DNA of 64,000 nucleotides from Caulobacterales bacterium. GTDB lineage: Bacteria; Pseudomonadota; Alphaproteobacteria; Caulobacterales; Parvularculaceae. A program made the translations under genes and the position numbers. The notes under the pieces are model-generated. The model did no database searches. It was not told the origin of the DNA and saw only the letters and a list, made by a program, of their open reading frames with translations. The stretch lies in assembly GCA_020638525.1 (NCBI GenBank), contig JACKIL010000002.1:124001-188000 (forward strand), given 5' to 3'. This document shows, one piece after another, positions 18,284 to 25,539 of the stretch (its first letter is position 1; each line of letters opens with the position of its first letter).

Positions 18284-19666
18284 TCAGGCGGCGTCAGCGA
18301 CGACGCGATTTCGGCCGTGCGTCTTGGCGCCATAGAGCGCCTCATCCGCCCGCTTGATGAGCTTTTGCGCAGTGTCGTCCTTAAGGCCGTCCTCGGTCGA
18401 GGCGATGCCGATCGAGACCGTCACCTGAAGCTCGTCGCGCCCGCTATTGATGATGATCTTGTTGATCTCGATATCCTGGCGGAGCCGTTCGGCGACGACT
18501 TGGGCTTCGCGCTTCTCCGTGTCCGGCATCGCGATAAGGAACTCTTCCCCGCCATAGCGGCAAGCGAGATCCATGCCCCGCGTGGACGCGCGAACGCGGT
18601 CGGCGAAAGCCTGGATGACCTTGTCGCCAGCGTCGTGGCCATAAGTGTCGTTGACCTGCTTGAAGTGATCGAGATCGAGGATCATCACCGAGAGCGGGCG
18701 GCCAGTCCAGAAGGCGCGATTGAACATCGCAGAAAGGTGGCTCGCCAGATAACGGCGATTGTAGAGGCCGGTCAGTTGATCCGTAACCGCCATTTCAAGG
18801 CTCGCCTGGAAAGACGAGCGAAGGTGGTCGATATGGCGCTTGCGTTTGATCTGCGTTGAGACGCGCGCAATCATCTCGTTCTTGTCGACGGGGCGCGTCA
18901 GGTAATCATTAACGCCGATATCGAGCGCGCGAACGAGTTTGCGCGTATCGCCCTGACGCACGATGGCCAGCAAGGGCGTTAGGCGCGTTTCCTCAAAGGA
19001 CTTGATCGACGAACAAAGCCGCAGCGCGTCCATCGTCTCAATCGACATATTAACAATGACGAGGTCGAAATCGGCCGAGCGCACGCGCGCGAGCGCGACT
19101 TCAGGCTCGGACTCGACAGAGACCAGAAACTTGTCGCTTAGATAGCCCGTGAGGCGTTCTGCCTGATCGGCCTGGTCATCAATAATCAGTACGCGGGGCT
19201 TTTCTTCGCCTTCAAGAATCGAGTCGAAATCGAGATCCTCGACGACGCCGAGCCCCTTGCCCGTCGCATGGCGCAGGCGGAGTTCGTCTGTCATGACCTT
19301 GAGGCGAGAGAGCGAGCGCACGCGCGCAAAGAGCGCGACGTCTTCAACTGGCTTCGTCAGGAAATCGTCCGCGCCCGCCTCAAGTCCGGCGACACGGTCG
19401 GCCTGCTGCTCGAGCGCCGTAACCATGACGACCGGAATATGGGCTGTTTCAGGCGTCTTCTTGATGATCCGGCAAGCTTCAAAACCGTCCATGCCGGGCA
19501 TCATGACGTCGAGCAGGATGATGTCAGGCTGCTCCGACTTCGCCTTCTCGACGGCCTCCTGGCCTGAAAATGCTGTGATGACATCGAAGTACTCCGCGCG
19601 AAGCTTGGCTTCGAGCAGTTTTACGTTCGGTTCGAGGTCATCGACGACCAGTACGCGCGCCGTCAT
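18284..19666 (-). CDS. pleD: PleD response regulator / diguanylate cyclase
   Basis: A 460-residue cell-cycle output protein that makes cyclic di-GMP when phosphorylated. Order: receiver 1 (Asp53 in ILLDVMMPGMDG), receiver-like adaptor 2 (around 157-275, which lacks a clear phospho-acceptor: LVIVNMSIETMD), then a GGDEF domain with active site RYGGEEF near residue 372. An inhibitory I-site RGMD lies five residues before GGEEF, so product inhibition is expected. This matches the Caulobacter architecture, where PleD drives the swarmer-to-stalked transition. It is downstream of divK, 39 bp apart on the same strand, as in Caulobacter. Confidence 0.97.
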   Translation of the reverse strand: MTARVLVVDDLEPNVKLLEAKLRAEYFDVITAFSGQEAVEKAKSEQPDIILLDVMMPGMDGFEACRIIKKTPETAHIPVVMVTALEQQADRVAGLEAGADDFLTKPVEDVALFARVRSLSRLKVMTDELRLRHATGKGLGVVEDLDFDSILEGEEKPRVLIIDDQADQAERLTGYLSDKFLVSVESEPEVALARVRSADFDLVIVNMSIETMDALRLCSSIKSFEETRLTPLLAIVRQGDTRKLVRALDIGVNDYLTRPVDKNEMIARVSTQIKRKRHIDHLRSSFQASLEMAVTDQLTGLYNRRYLASHLSAMFNRAFWTGRPLSVMILDLDHFKQVNDTYGHDAGDKVIQAFADRVRASTRGMDLACRYGGEEFLIAMPDTEKREAQVVAERLRQDIEINKIIINSGRDELQVTVSIGIASTEDGLKDDTAQKLIKRADEALYGAKTHGRNRVVADAA

Positions 19667-19705
19667 TCGGTCCTCGCGGGCTAACTCAATGTTTCGGAGA
19701 CAATT

Positions 19706-20104
19706 TTAGTCCAAATACCTTTTCACTTTCTCAAGAAAATCGACCACCGAGATAGGTTTTGCGATGTAATCCTCGCAGCCCCCCGCCCGGATGCGCTCCT
19801 CGTCCCCCTTCATGGCGAAGGCGGTGACGGCGATTACGGGAATCTTGGTTAGCGTTTCGTTTTTCTTGAGCTCCTGAGTGACCTGAAGGCCGGAAATCTC
19901 AGGGAGCTGAATATCCATCAGGATAAGGTCAGGCTCATGTTCTTCGGCGAGCGCAAGGGCTTCAGGGCCTGTACGGGCCTGAAGGGTGGCGTAGCCATGC
20001 GCCTCGAGCAGATCATGAAACAGCTTCATGTTCAGCTCATTGTCCTCGACAATAAGGACGGTCTTTGGCGCCGTCGTGAGGTCGAGTTTCTCCATCGCTA
20101 CCAT
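19706..20104 (-). CDS. divK: single-domain response regulator DivK
   Basis: A 132-residue stand-alone receiver that relays phosphoryl signals between DivJ and PleC and controls the CckA-CtrA pathway. Motifs: acidic pocket [20 protein letters not shown], phospho-acceptor Asp in [13 protein letters not shown], the signature [16 protein letters not shown], and the final Lys in [19 protein letters not shown]. It is near-identical in these blocks to Caulobacter DivK. An alternative ATG three codons in would remove MVA. It leads the divK-pleD operon and has a CtrA-like box about 70 bp upstream. Confidence 0.97.
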   Translation of the reverse strand: MVAMEKLDLTTAPKTVLIVEDNELNMKLFHDLLEAHGYATLQARTGPEALALAEEHEPDLILMDIQLPEISGLQVTQELKKNETLTKIPVIAVTAFAMKGDEERIRAGGCEDYIAKPISVVDFLEKVKRYLD

Positions 20105-20171
20105 TGTACGCCTTCGCCTCGCGTTCGGGAGAGCCTTGGTGAACGCTTTCGCGACTATCGCCGGAAAGGTA

Positions 20172-20186
20172 TTAATTGATTGTTTA
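20172..20186. promoter_or_regulatory. CtrA-like box upstream of divK (and dinB)
   Basis: TTAA-TTGATTG-TTTA differs by one base from the CtrA consensus TTAA-N7-TTAA. It lies in the divergent region between divK and dinB. In Caulobacter divK is a CtrA target, which makes a functional site plausible. Confidence 0.45.
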
Positions 20187-20228
20187 TGGTGCCCCTTGAG
20201 GCCCCTTTAAGGCGTCTGATTTCGCTCC

Positions 20229-21527
20229 ATGCCATCCACGCAACCTACTGTTAATAAAGAATATTCCGGATTTTGCCGGAACTGCCTGAGGGATGTGCCG
20301 AAGGCCCTCTCCCGTTGCCCGGCCTGCGATTCGTCCCGAATCGCGCGCCATCCGGAGCTGTTCTCGCTTTCGATCGCGCATCTCGATTGCGACGCTTTTT
20401 ACGCCGCTATTGAGAAGCGGGACGACCCGAGCCTCGCCGACAGGCCCGTGATCGTCGGCGGCGGAACGCGCGGCGTCGTCTCGACCTGCTGCTACATCGC
20501 ACGGACCTATGGCGTGCGCTCGGCCATGCCGATGTTCAAGGCGCTCAAGGCTTGCCCGGACGCTGTCGTAATCAAGCCCCATATTGAGAAGTATGTCGCG
20601 GCGGGCCGCGAGATCCGCCGGATGATGGGCGCGCTCACGCCGCTTGTCGAACCTCTCTCAATTGATGAAGCGTTCATGGACCTTACCGGCACAGAGCGCG
20701 TTCACGGCATGGCGCCCGCGAAAGCGCTCGCGCGCCTGCAACTCGATATCGAGCGCGAGATGGGCGTCACTGCCTCTATCGGTCTCAGCCACAATAAGTT
20801 TCTTGCCAAGATCGCCTCCGACCTCGACAAGCCGCGCGGATTCGCCGTGATCGGACGGGCTGAAACGAAGGATTTCCTGGCGCGCCAGCCGATCCGCCTC
20901 ATCTGGGGCGTCGGCGCGGCGATGGCGGACAAGCTTGAGCGCGACGGGCTGACGATGATCGGACAATTGCAGACGATGGACGCCGGCGATCTCGCGCGGC
21001 GCTATGGCGAGATGGGGCTTCGTCTCGCTCGCCTCTCGCGCGGCGAGGATATGCGGCGCGTTACGCCTCACAATGCAACGAAGAGCGTTTCAAGCGAGAC
21101 GACATTCAATGTCGATATTCGCGATGTCGATGAGCTTGAAAAAATTCTCTGGTCGCTGTGCGAGAAAGTCTCTCTACGGATGAAGAAAGAAGGGTTCATC
21201 GGCCGCGTCGTAACCCTGAAACTGAAGAGCGACGACTTCAAGACGATCACCCGCCGGCAGTCGCTCGACCGGCCGAGCAATCTTGCGCGGACCGCCTTCG
21301 CTGTCGCCGCCCCCCTTCTCAAAGAGGCAGCGCCAGGCAGCGCCTGGCGGCTTATCGGCGTCGGATATTCCGACCTCGAGAAAGGCTCTGGCCCAGCCGA
21401 GGCTGAGCTATTCGCACGTGAAGATGACCGCTGGGCGGCGCAGGAAAAGGCGATTGATCAGATCCGCGAAAAATTTGGCAAGGAAGCCATTGCGGCCGGG
21501 CGTGCGCTACGTCCCAAACACCATTGA
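20229..21527 (+). CDS. dinB: DNA polymerase IV (DinB), alphaproteobacterial form
   Basis: A 432-residue Y-family translesion polymerase. The catalytic motifs AHLDCDAFYAAIE (metal-binding Asp) and PLSIDEAFMDLTG (Asp-Glu) are intact, followed by the HhH thumb (IWGVGAAMADKLERDG) and the little-finger domain. An N-terminal extension of about 40 residues carries a four-cysteine module (CRNC...CPAC), common in alphaproteobacterial DinB and possibly zinc-binding. I found no GTTC-N7-GTTC LexA box in its upstream region. No clear beta-clamp QLxLF motif was seen at the C-terminus, which ends AIAAGRALRPKHH. Confidence 0.93.
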   Translation: MPSTQPTVNKEYSGFCRNCLRDVPKALSRCPACDSSRIARHPELFSLSIAHLDCDAFYAAIEKRDDPSLADRPVIVGGGTRGVVSTCCYIARTYGVRSAMPMFKALKACPDAVVIKPHIEKYVAAGREIRRMMGALTPLVEPLSIDEAFMDLTGTERVHGMAPAKALARLQLDIEREMGVTASIGLSHNKFLAKIASDLDKPRGFAVIGRAETKDFLARQPIRLIWGVGAAMADKLERDGLTMIGQLQTMDAGDLARRYGEMGLRLARLSRGEDMRRVTPHNATKSVSSETTFNVDIRDVDELEKILWSLCEKVSLRMKKEGFIGRVVTLKLKSDDFKTITRRQSLDRPSNLARTAFAVAAPLLKEAAPGSAWRLIGVGYSDLEKGSGPAEAELFAREDDRWAAQEKAIDQIREKFGKEAIAAGRALRPKHH

Positions 21528-21582
21528 CGCCCCGCTTTCCCGCTCCCATTACCGTTGGATGATTAGAAGGAGCCTTCCCCGC

Positions 21583-22044
21583 ATGAGCCGAATTGAAGAA
21601 ACCCTCGCGAAACTCGGAATCACCTTGCCGACGCCGGCCAATCCGGTCGCCAACTATGTTCCCTATGTAATCACGGGGAACCTCGTCTTCATTTCGGGGC
21701 AGATTTCGGTCGCGCCGGGCGGGCCCATCAAAGGGCGTCTTGGCGAAGACATGTCGCTTGAAGACGGCGTCGCGGCGGCGCGGGTGTGCGGCCTTAACCT
21801 CATCGCGCAGCTCAAGGCGGCGTGCGGCGGCGACCTCAGCCGTGTGAAGCGCGTCGTCAAGCTTGGCGGTTTCGTCAATTCGGCGCCGACCTTTTTCGAT
21901 CAGCCGAAGGTCATCAACGGCGCCTCCGATCTGATGGTCGAAGTCTTCGGCGAAGCGGGTAAGCACTCGCGCGCCGCTGTCGGCTCGCCAAGCCTTCCCT
22001 TGGGCGTCGCCGTCGAAGTCGACGGCGTCTTCGAGATCGCCTGA
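21583..22044 (+). CDS. RidA family protein (YjgF/YER057c/UK114)
   Basis: A 153-residue member of the RidA superfamily, which deaminates reactive enamine/imine intermediates or serves in related catabolic roles. Family blocks are VFISGQISVAPGG, EDGVAAARVCGLNLIAQLKA and GSPSLPLGVAVEVDGVFEI. The catalytic Arg of true RidA (LPxxARVxVE) is replaced by LPLGVAVEVDG, placing it in a non-deaminase subgroup of unknown chemistry. The frame is open far upstream, but the ATG at 21583 gives the family start. Its stop overlaps the next start (TGATG), so it heads a coupled operon. Confidence 0.88.
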   Translation: MSRIEETLAKLGITLPTPANPVANYVPYVITGNLVFISGQISVAPGGPIKGRLGEDMSLEDGVAAARVCGLNLIAQLKAACGGDLSRVKRVVKLGGFVNSAPTFFDQPKVINGASDLMVEVFGEAGKHSRAAVGSPSLPLGVAVEVDGVFEIA

Positions 22045-23207
22045 TGGCGGACGGCGCGGACGCACTCACGGCGCGAACGATTTCCTCAATCGAAGAAATC
22101 GGGCGCGATGCGTGGGATGCGTTCGCAAATCCTGCCGGCGAACCTTACAACCCTTTCGTCTCCTACGACTTTCTGAACGCTCTTGAAGCGTCGAAGTCCG
22201 TTGGCGGACAATCTGGCTGGACGCCGGCGATGCTTGCGCTTGAGGAAGCGGGCGCGCTGGTGGGTCTCGCGCCCCTCTATCTCAAAGAACACAGTCAGGG
22301 CGAGTATGTGTTCGACCACCACTGGGCGGACGCCTATGAGCGCGCTGGCGGACGATATTATCCGAAACTCGTCTGCGCCGCGCCTTTCACGCCAGTTCCC
22401 GGCCCTCGCCTGCTGGCGAAAAACGAGCAGCACAAAAAGGCGCTTGCGACAGCACTTATTGCGGCGGGGCGCCAGATCGGCGTTTCGTCGTTGCATGTGA
22501 ACTTCGTTGAAAGCAATGACGCTACGATCCTCAATAACGCCGGGTTCCTTGCACGGCGCGGCGTGCAATATCACTGGTTCAACTGCGGTTATTCCTCCTA
22601 TGACGACTTTCTCGCCGTGCTATCCTCGCGCAAGCGCAAGGCGCTGAAGAAAGAACGCGCGACTGCAGCCGCAAGCGGGCTCGAAATCAAAGCGCTGCGC
22701 GGCCCTGAAATCACCGAGCGATACTGGGACGCTTTCTGGCTTTTCTATCAGGATACAGGCGCGCGCAAATGGGGGCATCCCTATCTCACGCGCAGTTTCT
22801 GCCGCATCATCGCCGAGACGATGGCGGACAAGCTTCTCCTCTTCATCGCGGAGCGAGACGGCCATCCAGTCGCGGGCGCGCTGAACTTCATTGGCGGCGA
22901 GGCTCTCTATGGCCGTTATTGGGGCGCGATCGAGCATCACCCGTTTCTGCATTTCGAGCTCTGCTATCATCAGGCGATCGATTATGCGATCGCCGAGAAG
23001 CTCCCCCGCGTTGAAGCGGGCGCGCAAGGCGAACACAAGATCGCGCGCGGTTATGAACCGGTCGAGACGCGATCGGCGCACTGGATCGCCGACCCGAATT
23101 TCAGGCAAGCTATAGAACGCTATCTGCAAAATGAGCGCGCGCATAACGAAGCGGAGATCGATGCGCTGAGTGACTACACCCCTTTCAAGAAAGGAGAACC
23201 ACAATGA
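22044..23207 (+). CDS. GNAT/FemAB-like acyltransferase (DUF482 type)
   Basis: A 387-residue protein of the peptidoglycan-biosynthesis/FemAB-like GNAT group once called DUF482. Characteristic segments are FLNALEASKSVGGQSGW, PLYLKEHSQGEYVFDHHWADAY, the basic SSRKRKALKKERATAA and VEAGAQGEHKIARGYEP. Members are predicted N-acyltransferases acting on an unknown amino or peptide substrate. It overlaps the upstream ridA-like gene by one base and the downstream DUF2007 gene by four, so translation is tightly coupled; the four-gene operon is conserved in several alphaproteobacteria to my recollection. A different FemAB-like gene is at 36251-37381. Confidence 0.85.
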   Translation: MADGADALTARTISSIEEIGRDAWDAFANPAGEPYNPFVSYDFLNALEASKSVGGQSGWTPAMLALEEAGALVGLAPLYLKEHSQGEYVFDHHWADAYERAGGRYYPKLVCAAPFTPVPGPRLLAKNEQHKKALATALIAAGRQIGVSSLHVNFVESNDATILNNAGFLARRGVQYHWFNCGYSSYDDFLAVLSSRKRKALKKERATAAASGLEIKALRGPEITERYWDAFWLFYQDTGARKWGHPYLTRSFCRIIAETMADKLLLFIAERDGHPVAGALNFIGGEALYGRYWGAIEHHPFLHFELCYHQAIDYAIAEKLPRVEAGAQGEHKIARGYEPVETRSAHWIADPNFRQAIERYLQNERAHNEAEIDALSDYTPFKKGEPQ

Positions 23208-23623
23208 CCGATCTTCAGCGCGTCGCTTCGTTCTACGATCCTGAAGAAGCTCATGTCGCTTGTGGTTTTCTCAATGCGAACGGCATCGACGCAACAGTAT
23301 TTGATGCGGATACGTTGACCGCCTTGCCGTCGTACCGAGTTGCGCTGGGCGGAATTCGTATCGTTGCACCGGCCGAACAAGTCGAAGACGCCAGAAACCT
23401 CCTTGAGATGATCCAAGGCGGTGAAGCCAAAAGGAAAGGCTACAAGATCGAAGGAGTTCGTTGTCCGGCGTGCGGAAACACTGAATTCACGCGCGTTAAG
23501 CCGTGGTTCTTTCCTTTTCTGATCTACTTTTCTACGGGTGTCCCAATTTGGTGGAACTCAAAACGCTTGCGTTGCACGAATTGCGGCGCAATCACAGATC
23601 AACAGGCGGAGCAGGCTGAATGA
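23204..23623 (+). CDS. DUF2007 protein with C-terminal zinc ribbon
   Basis: A 139-residue protein. The N-terminal part (LQRVASFYDPEEAHVACGFL, then IRIVAPAEQVEDARNLL) is a DUF2007 'putative signal transducing' domain. The C-terminal part has two Cys pairs (CPACGNTEF at ~86 and CTNCGAIT at ~127) separated by a hydrophobic stretch WFFPFLIYFSTGVPIWW, i.e. a zinc ribbon interrupted by a membrane-associating hairpin. Function unknown. It starts inside the end of the GNAT gene and ends inside the start of the HIT gene (ATGA overlaps). The coding sequence is slightly more AT-rich than its neighbours. Confidence 0.8.
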   Translation: MTDLQRVASFYDPEEAHVACGFLNANGIDATVFDADTLTALPSYRVALGGIRIVAPAEQVEDARNLLEMIQGGEAKRKGYKIEGVRCPACGNTEFTRVKPWFFPFLIYFSTGVPIWWNSKRLRCTNCGAITDQQAEQAE

Positions 23624-24054
23624 CGGACAAGGTGAAATACGACCCCGACAACATTTTCGCGAAGATGATCCGCGGCGACATGTCCTGCGTGAAGGTCTAT
23701 GAGGACGACACGATCCTCGCCTTTATGGACATCTTCCCGCAATCGGAAGGCCATACGCTCGTCATCCCGAAAAAGGCGAAGGCGACGATGCTGTTCGACA
23801 TCGACACCGATCACCTGAAAGATCTCATCGAAGGCGTTCAGAAGGTCGCCCGCGCCGTCGACAAGGCGCTGAAACCGGATGGCGTGCGCATCGCGCAATT
23901 CAATGGCGCCGAGTCCGGGCAGACGGTGTTCCACATCCATTTCCACATCATCCCGATTTACGCCGGCCAGCCGCTAGGCCGGCACGCCGGCGGCGCGCCA
24001 GCCGACGTCTCGCGCCTGACGGAAACCGCCTCGCGGATCGCCGGCGCCTTCTGA
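23620..24054 (+). CDS. HIT-family nucleotide hydrolase
   Basis: A 144-residue histidine-triad protein of the Hint/HinT-like branch, which hydrolyses AMP-lysine or other purine nucleoside phosphoramidates. The active site is HIHFHII (H-x-H-x-H) near residue 108, preceded by FNGAESGQTVFH. The start shares four bases with the DUF2007 stop. It ends the ridA-GNAT-DUF2007-HIT operon and is followed by a run of three hairpins. Confidence 0.94.
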   Translation: MTDKVKYDPDNIFAKMIRGDMSCVKVYEDDTILAFMDIFPQSEGHTLVIPKKAKATMLFDIDTDHLKDLIEGVQKVARAVDKALKPDGVRIAQFNGAESGQTVFHIHFHIIPIYAGQPLGRHAGGAPADVSRLTETASRIAGAF

Positions 24055-24085
24055 ATTCATTCACGCGAGAGTGATCGAGAAATCG

Positions 24086-24126
24086 CGGGCGCCTCGCTTT
24101 CATGTGTTTGGAAAGCGAGGCGCCCG
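24086..24126. repeat. perfect 16-bp inverted repeat downstream of HIT gene
   Basis: CGGGCGCCTCGCTTTC (24086-24101) and GAAAGCGAGGCGCCCG (24111-24126) are exact complements around a 9-base loop. No T-tract follows on the plus strand, so it is not a classical terminator. It is the first of three successive hairpins between the HIT and propeller genes; the next has arms CGCGCCCA/TGGGCGCG at 24152-24184. Confidence 0.85.
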
Positions 24127-24191
24127 TTCCTATATGCTGATCAGTACTAACCGCGCCCACTGCCCTCCCCCCCAAATGGGCGCGCGTACCA

Positions 24192-24239
24192 GAAAGCGGC
24201 CGCAGCTCGCCCCTTCAGCAGCGGCCGCTTTCCCTTTTT
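24192..24239 (+). terminator. intrinsic terminator of the ridA-HIT operon
   Basis: GAAAGCGGCCGC (24192-24203) pairs perfectly with GCGGCCGCTTTC (24221-24232), followed by CCTTTTT. It lies 138 bp after the HIT stop, so the transcript would include two other strong hairpins before it. Confidence 0.8.
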
Positions 24240-24300
24240 CCGCCTTCCTTGTTGTGAAATGCGAAGTCCCTTACCCTTGCCGCTCAAACGGGAGGCATGG

Positions 24301-25539
24301 ATGAAGTCGCTATTCGCCGCCGCAGCGCTGCTTGCGGCAAGCCCGGCGTTCGCCGGCGAGCCTGAAGGTTATGATGTGCTCATCGAGCAGGCGAACGCGG
24401 CTTATAGCGCGGGCGACTGGGCGGGAATGGCGACGGCGCTGGACGCCGCGCAGAATTATATTCCCTATTCCCTGCATATCACGCGCTTCCGCATCCTCGC
24501 CTATTCGGAACTCGGAGATTTTGAAGAGGCGCTTGCGATAGCACGAACTGTTGCGAAACGCGGGCTTTCGCTGGCGCTCGACGGCAAACCCGGCTTTGAT
24601 GCGCTGCGCGCCCAGCCTGACTTTGCTCCGATAGCGGAGCAAATGTCGGCCAACCTCGCGCCTGCCGGCGAGGCTGACATCATAGAAACCGTTAACCGCG
24701 ACAGCCTGCTGCCGGAATCCGTTGTACATGCGGTCATTGGCGGCAAGGATAGATACTATGTTGGCGCAGTGCGTACAGGCGGCGTTTATGCCGGCAAAGC
24801 GCTTCACGCCAAGACCAATGGCGGCGTTTACGGCCTCAAGGTCGTCGATGATCTGATCTGGACCGTTGAGAACACGCGCGCTCCTTACGCCGGTAAAGGC
24901 GAAGGCGCCGAAACATCCGGCTTTCATGCTTACGATGTCGCAATCGGAAAGGAGCGCTGCGCCGTTCCCCTCAACGGCGGGCCCGCGGTTCTCGGCGCGC
25001 TTGAGACAACGCCCTTCGGTCTCGTCGCGAGCGACAGCCTGACCCCGCGCCTAGTCCTCATCGAAGGATGCGATTCGGAGCCGCGCGTTATTTTAGAGGA
25101 CCCACGCTTTGCGAACCTTCAGGGCGTCGCCTACGATCCCGGGCGCAAGCGGCTCTATATCGCCGACTATCTAGCCGGGATTTTCTCCGTCGATCTTGAA
25201 ACCGGCGCGGCTGAAAGCGTCGCCAATGCTGCAGACGCCCATCTTGGCGGCATAGACGGGCTTTCATTCTATGAAGGCGACCTCATCGGCGTCCAGAATG
25301 GAACGCCCCCGCAGCGCATCGTGCGCTTGCACCTCAGCGAGAAAGGCGACGCCGTCACACAGCTCGACGTATTGCAGCAGGCGCTTCCTGAATGGAATGA
25401 GCCGACAAACGGAACGATCGCGGAAGACGCCTTCGTCTATGTCGCGACGAGCAACTGGCCCGCTTACGCTGAAGACGGAAGCGAAGTTGAAGGGGCGCAG
25501 CGTCAACCGCTGCGCCTCATCTCAGTTCCGCTCGATTAA
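24301..25539 (+). CDS. secreted TPR / beta-propeller protein
   Basis: A 412-residue exported protein of unknown function. A clear signal peptide (MKSLFAAAALLAASPAFA, cleaved before GEPEG) is followed by a short TPR-like helical region (about 25-110: AAYSAGDWAGMATALDAAQN, ELGDFEEALAIARTV). A six-bladed-propeller-like domain of the SMP-30/gluconolactonase type follows, with repeats such as GVYGLKVVDDLIWTVEN and GVAYDPGRKRLYIADYLAGI. It probably acts as a periplasmic lactonase-like or binding protein; the catalytic metal ligands cannot be placed. The open frame starts at 24259, but the Met at 24301 gives the signal peptide. It converges on clpA with a 4-bp overlap at the stops. Confidence 0.75.
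   Translation: MKSLFAAAALLAASPAFAGEPEGYDVLIEQANAAYSAGDWAGMATALDAAQNYIPYSLHITRFRILAYSELGDFEEALAIARTVAKRGLSLALDGKPGFDALRAQPDFAPIAEQMSANLAPAGEADIIETVNRDSLLPESVVHAVIGGKDRYYVGAVRTGGVYAGKALHAKTNGGVYGLKVVDDLIWTVENTRAPYAGKGEGAETSGFHAYDVAIGKERCAVPLNGGPAVLGALETTPFGLVASDSLTPRLVLIEGCDSEPRVILEDPRFANLQGVAYDPGRKRLYIADYLAGIFSVDLETGAAESVANAADAHLGGIDGLSFYEGDLIGVQNGTPPQRIVRLHLSEKGDAVTQLDVLQQALPEWNEPTNGTIAEDAFVYVATSNWPAYAEDGSEVEGAQRQPLRLISVPLD

Noticed and set aside
20105..20228. Possible LexA box upstream of dinB
   Set aside because: A GTTC occurs near 20123 but there is no second GTTC seven bases on. No SOS box could be supported.
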